From the NCBI GenBank assembly GCA_963976795.1, contig CAXBLT010000015.1, positions 1 through 64,000 on the forward strand: DNA of 64,000 nt, in the 5' to 3' direction. A program made the position numbers and the translations under genes. How positions within the stretch are numbered: position 1 is the stretch's first letter; every line of letters starts with the position of its first letter. Source of the DNA: UBA7359 sp963976795. GTDB lineage: Bacteria > Pseudomonadota > Gammaproteobacteria > Eutrophobiales > Eutrophobiaceae. The notes below the pieces were generated by a model, which was not told the DNA's origin, made no database searches, and saw only the letters and a list, made by a program, of their open reading frames with translations. Below, piece after piece: positions 62,322 to 64,000 of this stretch.

Positions 62322-64000
62322 ATGGATAAAACCTATAAACCCGAAACAATAGAAGCCAATTGCTACGAGAATTGGGAGAAGAAAAATTACTTCGCACCCC
62401 GAAACGACAGCAAAGAGGGAAAGGAATCCTATTGCATCATGCTGCCACCACCTAATGTGACAGGAAGTTTGCACATGGGTCATGCCTTTCAACAAACCTT
62501 GATGGACATTTTGACACGTTATCATCGCATGAATGGCAACGACACTTTATGGCAATGTGGTACCGATCACGCTGGTATCGCAACTCAAATGGTTGTTGAA
62601 CGACAGCTCCAACAAAAAGACATCTCACGACATGATCTTGGGAGAGAAAAATTTATTGAAGCGGTTTGGGACTGGAAAGAACATTCTGGCAATACCATCA
62701 CCCGTCAGTCACGTCGTCTTGGAACATCAATGGACTGGTCGCGCGAACGCTTCACCATGGATGATGGTCTCTCGGAAGCAGTGAAAGAAACCTTTGTGCG
62801 TTTACATGACGAAGGTCTGATTTATCGTGGCAAACGTCTCGTTAACTGGGATCCGGTTTTACATACCGCAATATCCGATCTTGAAGTTATTTCCGAAGAA
62901 GAGAATGGTCATCTCTGGCACATGCGTTATCCATTGAAAACACCTGTTGATGGACTCGAATATATTGTTGTCGCGACGACTAGGCCCGAAACCATGCTGG
63001 GTGACGCCGCTGTTGCAGTACACCCTGATGATGAGCGTTATAAGAACCTGGTCGGCAAGGAGATCATACTCCCCCTGACTGATCGCACAATAACAGTTAT
63101 CGCCGATGATTATGTTGACCCGGAATTCGGTACAGGTTGCGTCAAAATAACACCTGCACATGATTTTAATGATTATGAAATGGGCGAACGACATAATCTG
63201 GAAAAGATAAATATTTTTACGATTGATGCCGCACTTAATGACGAAGCACCGGAAAAATATCGGGGCATGGATCGTTACAAAGCACGAAAACAAATCGTCG
63301 CTGATCTCGAAGCACAAGGACTCATTGAAAAAATTGATGACCATAAACTAATGGTGCCCAGAGGTGATCGCTCGAATGAGGTTGTCGAGCCTTACTTAAC
63401 GGATCAATGGTATGTAAAGATCCAACCACTTGCTGACCCTGCTATCAAGGCAGTGAAAGATGGGGACATAAAATTTGTACCCGCGAACTGGGACAAGACC
63501 TATTTCGAATGGATGAACAATATTCAAGACTGGTGTATCAGCCGTCAACTGTGGTGGGGTCATCGCATCCCGGCCTGGTACGACGACGAAGGTAATATCT
63601 ATGTTGGTCATAATGAAGCGGCCGTTCGAGAAAAATATACTCTCGGCGATATCAATCTAAAACAGGATGAGGATGTACTCGATACCTGGTTTTCTTCTGC
63701 ATTATGGCCCTTCTCTACTTTGGGTTGGCCTGAGAAGACACCGGAGCTTGATAAGTTTTATCCGACCAATGTCTTGGTAACCGGTTTTGACATCATCTTC
63801 TTTTGGGTCGCACGCATGATTATGTTCGGTCTTAAATTTATGGATGATGTGCCATTCAAGGAAGTCTATATCCACGGTTTGGTGCGCGACGGCGAGGGCC
63901 AGAAGATGTCAAAGTCTAAAGGCAATGTGCTTGACCCGATCGATTTGATCGATGGAATTGAGCTTGAAGAACTGATTAGTAAGCGTACCAGTGGAATGAT
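62322..64000 (+). CDS. valS: valyl-tRNA synthetase (5' part; runs off the window)
   Basis: ValS charges tRNA-Val. The first 559 codons are in the window. The class I motifs are both present: HMGH at residues 51-54 (form of HIGH) and KMSKS at 528-532. The editing domain (about 190-340) includes VVATTRPETMLGDAAVAVHP, and WCISRQLWWGHRIPAWY follows. No frameshift or stop occurs to the window edge. The start ATG at 62322 is 98 bp after the unknown gene. Confidence 0.97.
   Translation, partial: MDKTYKPETIEANCYENWEKKNYFAPRNDSKEGKESYCIMLPPPNVTGSLHMGHAFQQTLMDILTRYHRMNGNDTLWQCGTDHAGIATQMVVERQLQQKDISRHDLGREKFIEAVWDWKEHSGNTITRQSRRLGTSMDWSRERFTMDDGLSEAVKETFVRLHDEGLIYRGKRLVNWDPVLHTAISDLEVISEEENGHLWHMRYPLKTPVDGLEYIVVATTRPETMLGDAAVAVHPDDERYKNLVGKEIILPLTDRTITVIADDYVDPEFGTGCVKITPAHDFNDYEMGERHNLEKINIFTIDAALNDEAPEKYRGMDRYKARKQIVADLEAQGLIEKIDDHKLMVPRGDRSNEVVEPYLTDQWYVKIQPLADPAIKAVKDGDIKFVPANWDKTYFEWMNNIQDWCISRQLWWGHRIPAWYDDEGNIYVGHNEAAVREKYTLGDINLKQDEDVLDTWFSSALWPFSTLGWPEKTPELDKFYPTNVLVTGFDIIFFWVARMIMFGLKFMDDVPFKEVYIHGLVRDGEGQKMSKSKGNVLDPIDLIDGIELEELISKRTSGM

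Noticed and set aside
1..64000. CRISPR arrays, prophage genes, integrases, transposases, rRNA genes
   Set aside because: No regularly spaced repeats, no phage structural genes, no recombinase motif and no rRNA sequence were seen.

Overview
The window is chromosomal DNA of a gammaproteobacterium. The evidence is the gene content and order: sspAB beside petABC, degS beside hisCDG-murA-ibaG-mlaC, secDF-yajC-tgt-queA, panBCD-folK-pcnB, and lptFG diverging from pepA-holC-valS. A complete ectoine/hydroxyectoine cluster with its own aspartate kinase, a MarR-type EctR, an SSS symporter and NhaA point to a halotolerant or marine life style. The respiratory bc1 complex indicates an aerobic or facultative respirer. 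I cannot name the genus from the sequence alone; the ectR/ectABC-ask layout is known from gammaproteobacterial methylotrophs and other halophiles.

Layout. 1-23.3 kb is housekeeping DNA: the ClpXP adaptor sspB and sspA, the bc1 complex, degS, hisCDG, murA, ibaG, mlaC with an MMPL/RND lipid-type exporter, gloA-purN-pdxB, secF-secD-yajC, an MNIO (DUF692) enzyme with a partner protein, then tgt and queA. A broken tRNA-Leu copy and an intact tRNA-Leu(CAA) follow at 23.5-23.7 kb.

23.9-32.4 kb is an AT-rich zinc-homeostasis island. It holds two closely related ZigA-type COG0523 GTPases, DUF1826, a ZrgA-like periplasmic His-rich protein (DUF2796), an HD-domain protein, a DUF3299 protein, an ABC ATPase and permease, MerC, a collapsed cation-diffusion-facilitator pseudogene and a SEC-C mini-protein. 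Three Zur-box-like palindromes sit in front of its transcription units, one of them inside a 38-bp inverted repeat. Together the genes read as a zinc-starvation response: uptake through the Zrg-type ABC system, zinc allocation through the GTPases, and the wreck of an efflux pump.

32.8-43.1 kb is an osmoadaptation block: ectR divergent from ectA-ectB-ectC-ectD, a DksA/TraR-type zinc finger, ask, an SSS symporter, nhaA and an MFS transporter. The ectR-ectA spacer carries two perfect long inverted repeats.

43.2-48.7 kb is again core (CinA-like, panDCB, deoxynucleoside kinase, folK, pcnB). tRNA-Glu(CTC) at 48.75 kb is followed by a small accessory patch: a Fic AMP-transferase preceded by two strong dyads, and a frameshifted stub of a DUF3800 gene. 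50.4-57.0 kb is a tripartite RND efflux operon (outer-membrane factor, HAE-1 pump, adaptor) controlled by a divergent TetR regulator with a visible operator. 57.0-64.0 kb holds an RDD protein, lptG-lptF, pepA, holC, an unknown coiled-coil protein and the 5' part of valS, which runs off the window.
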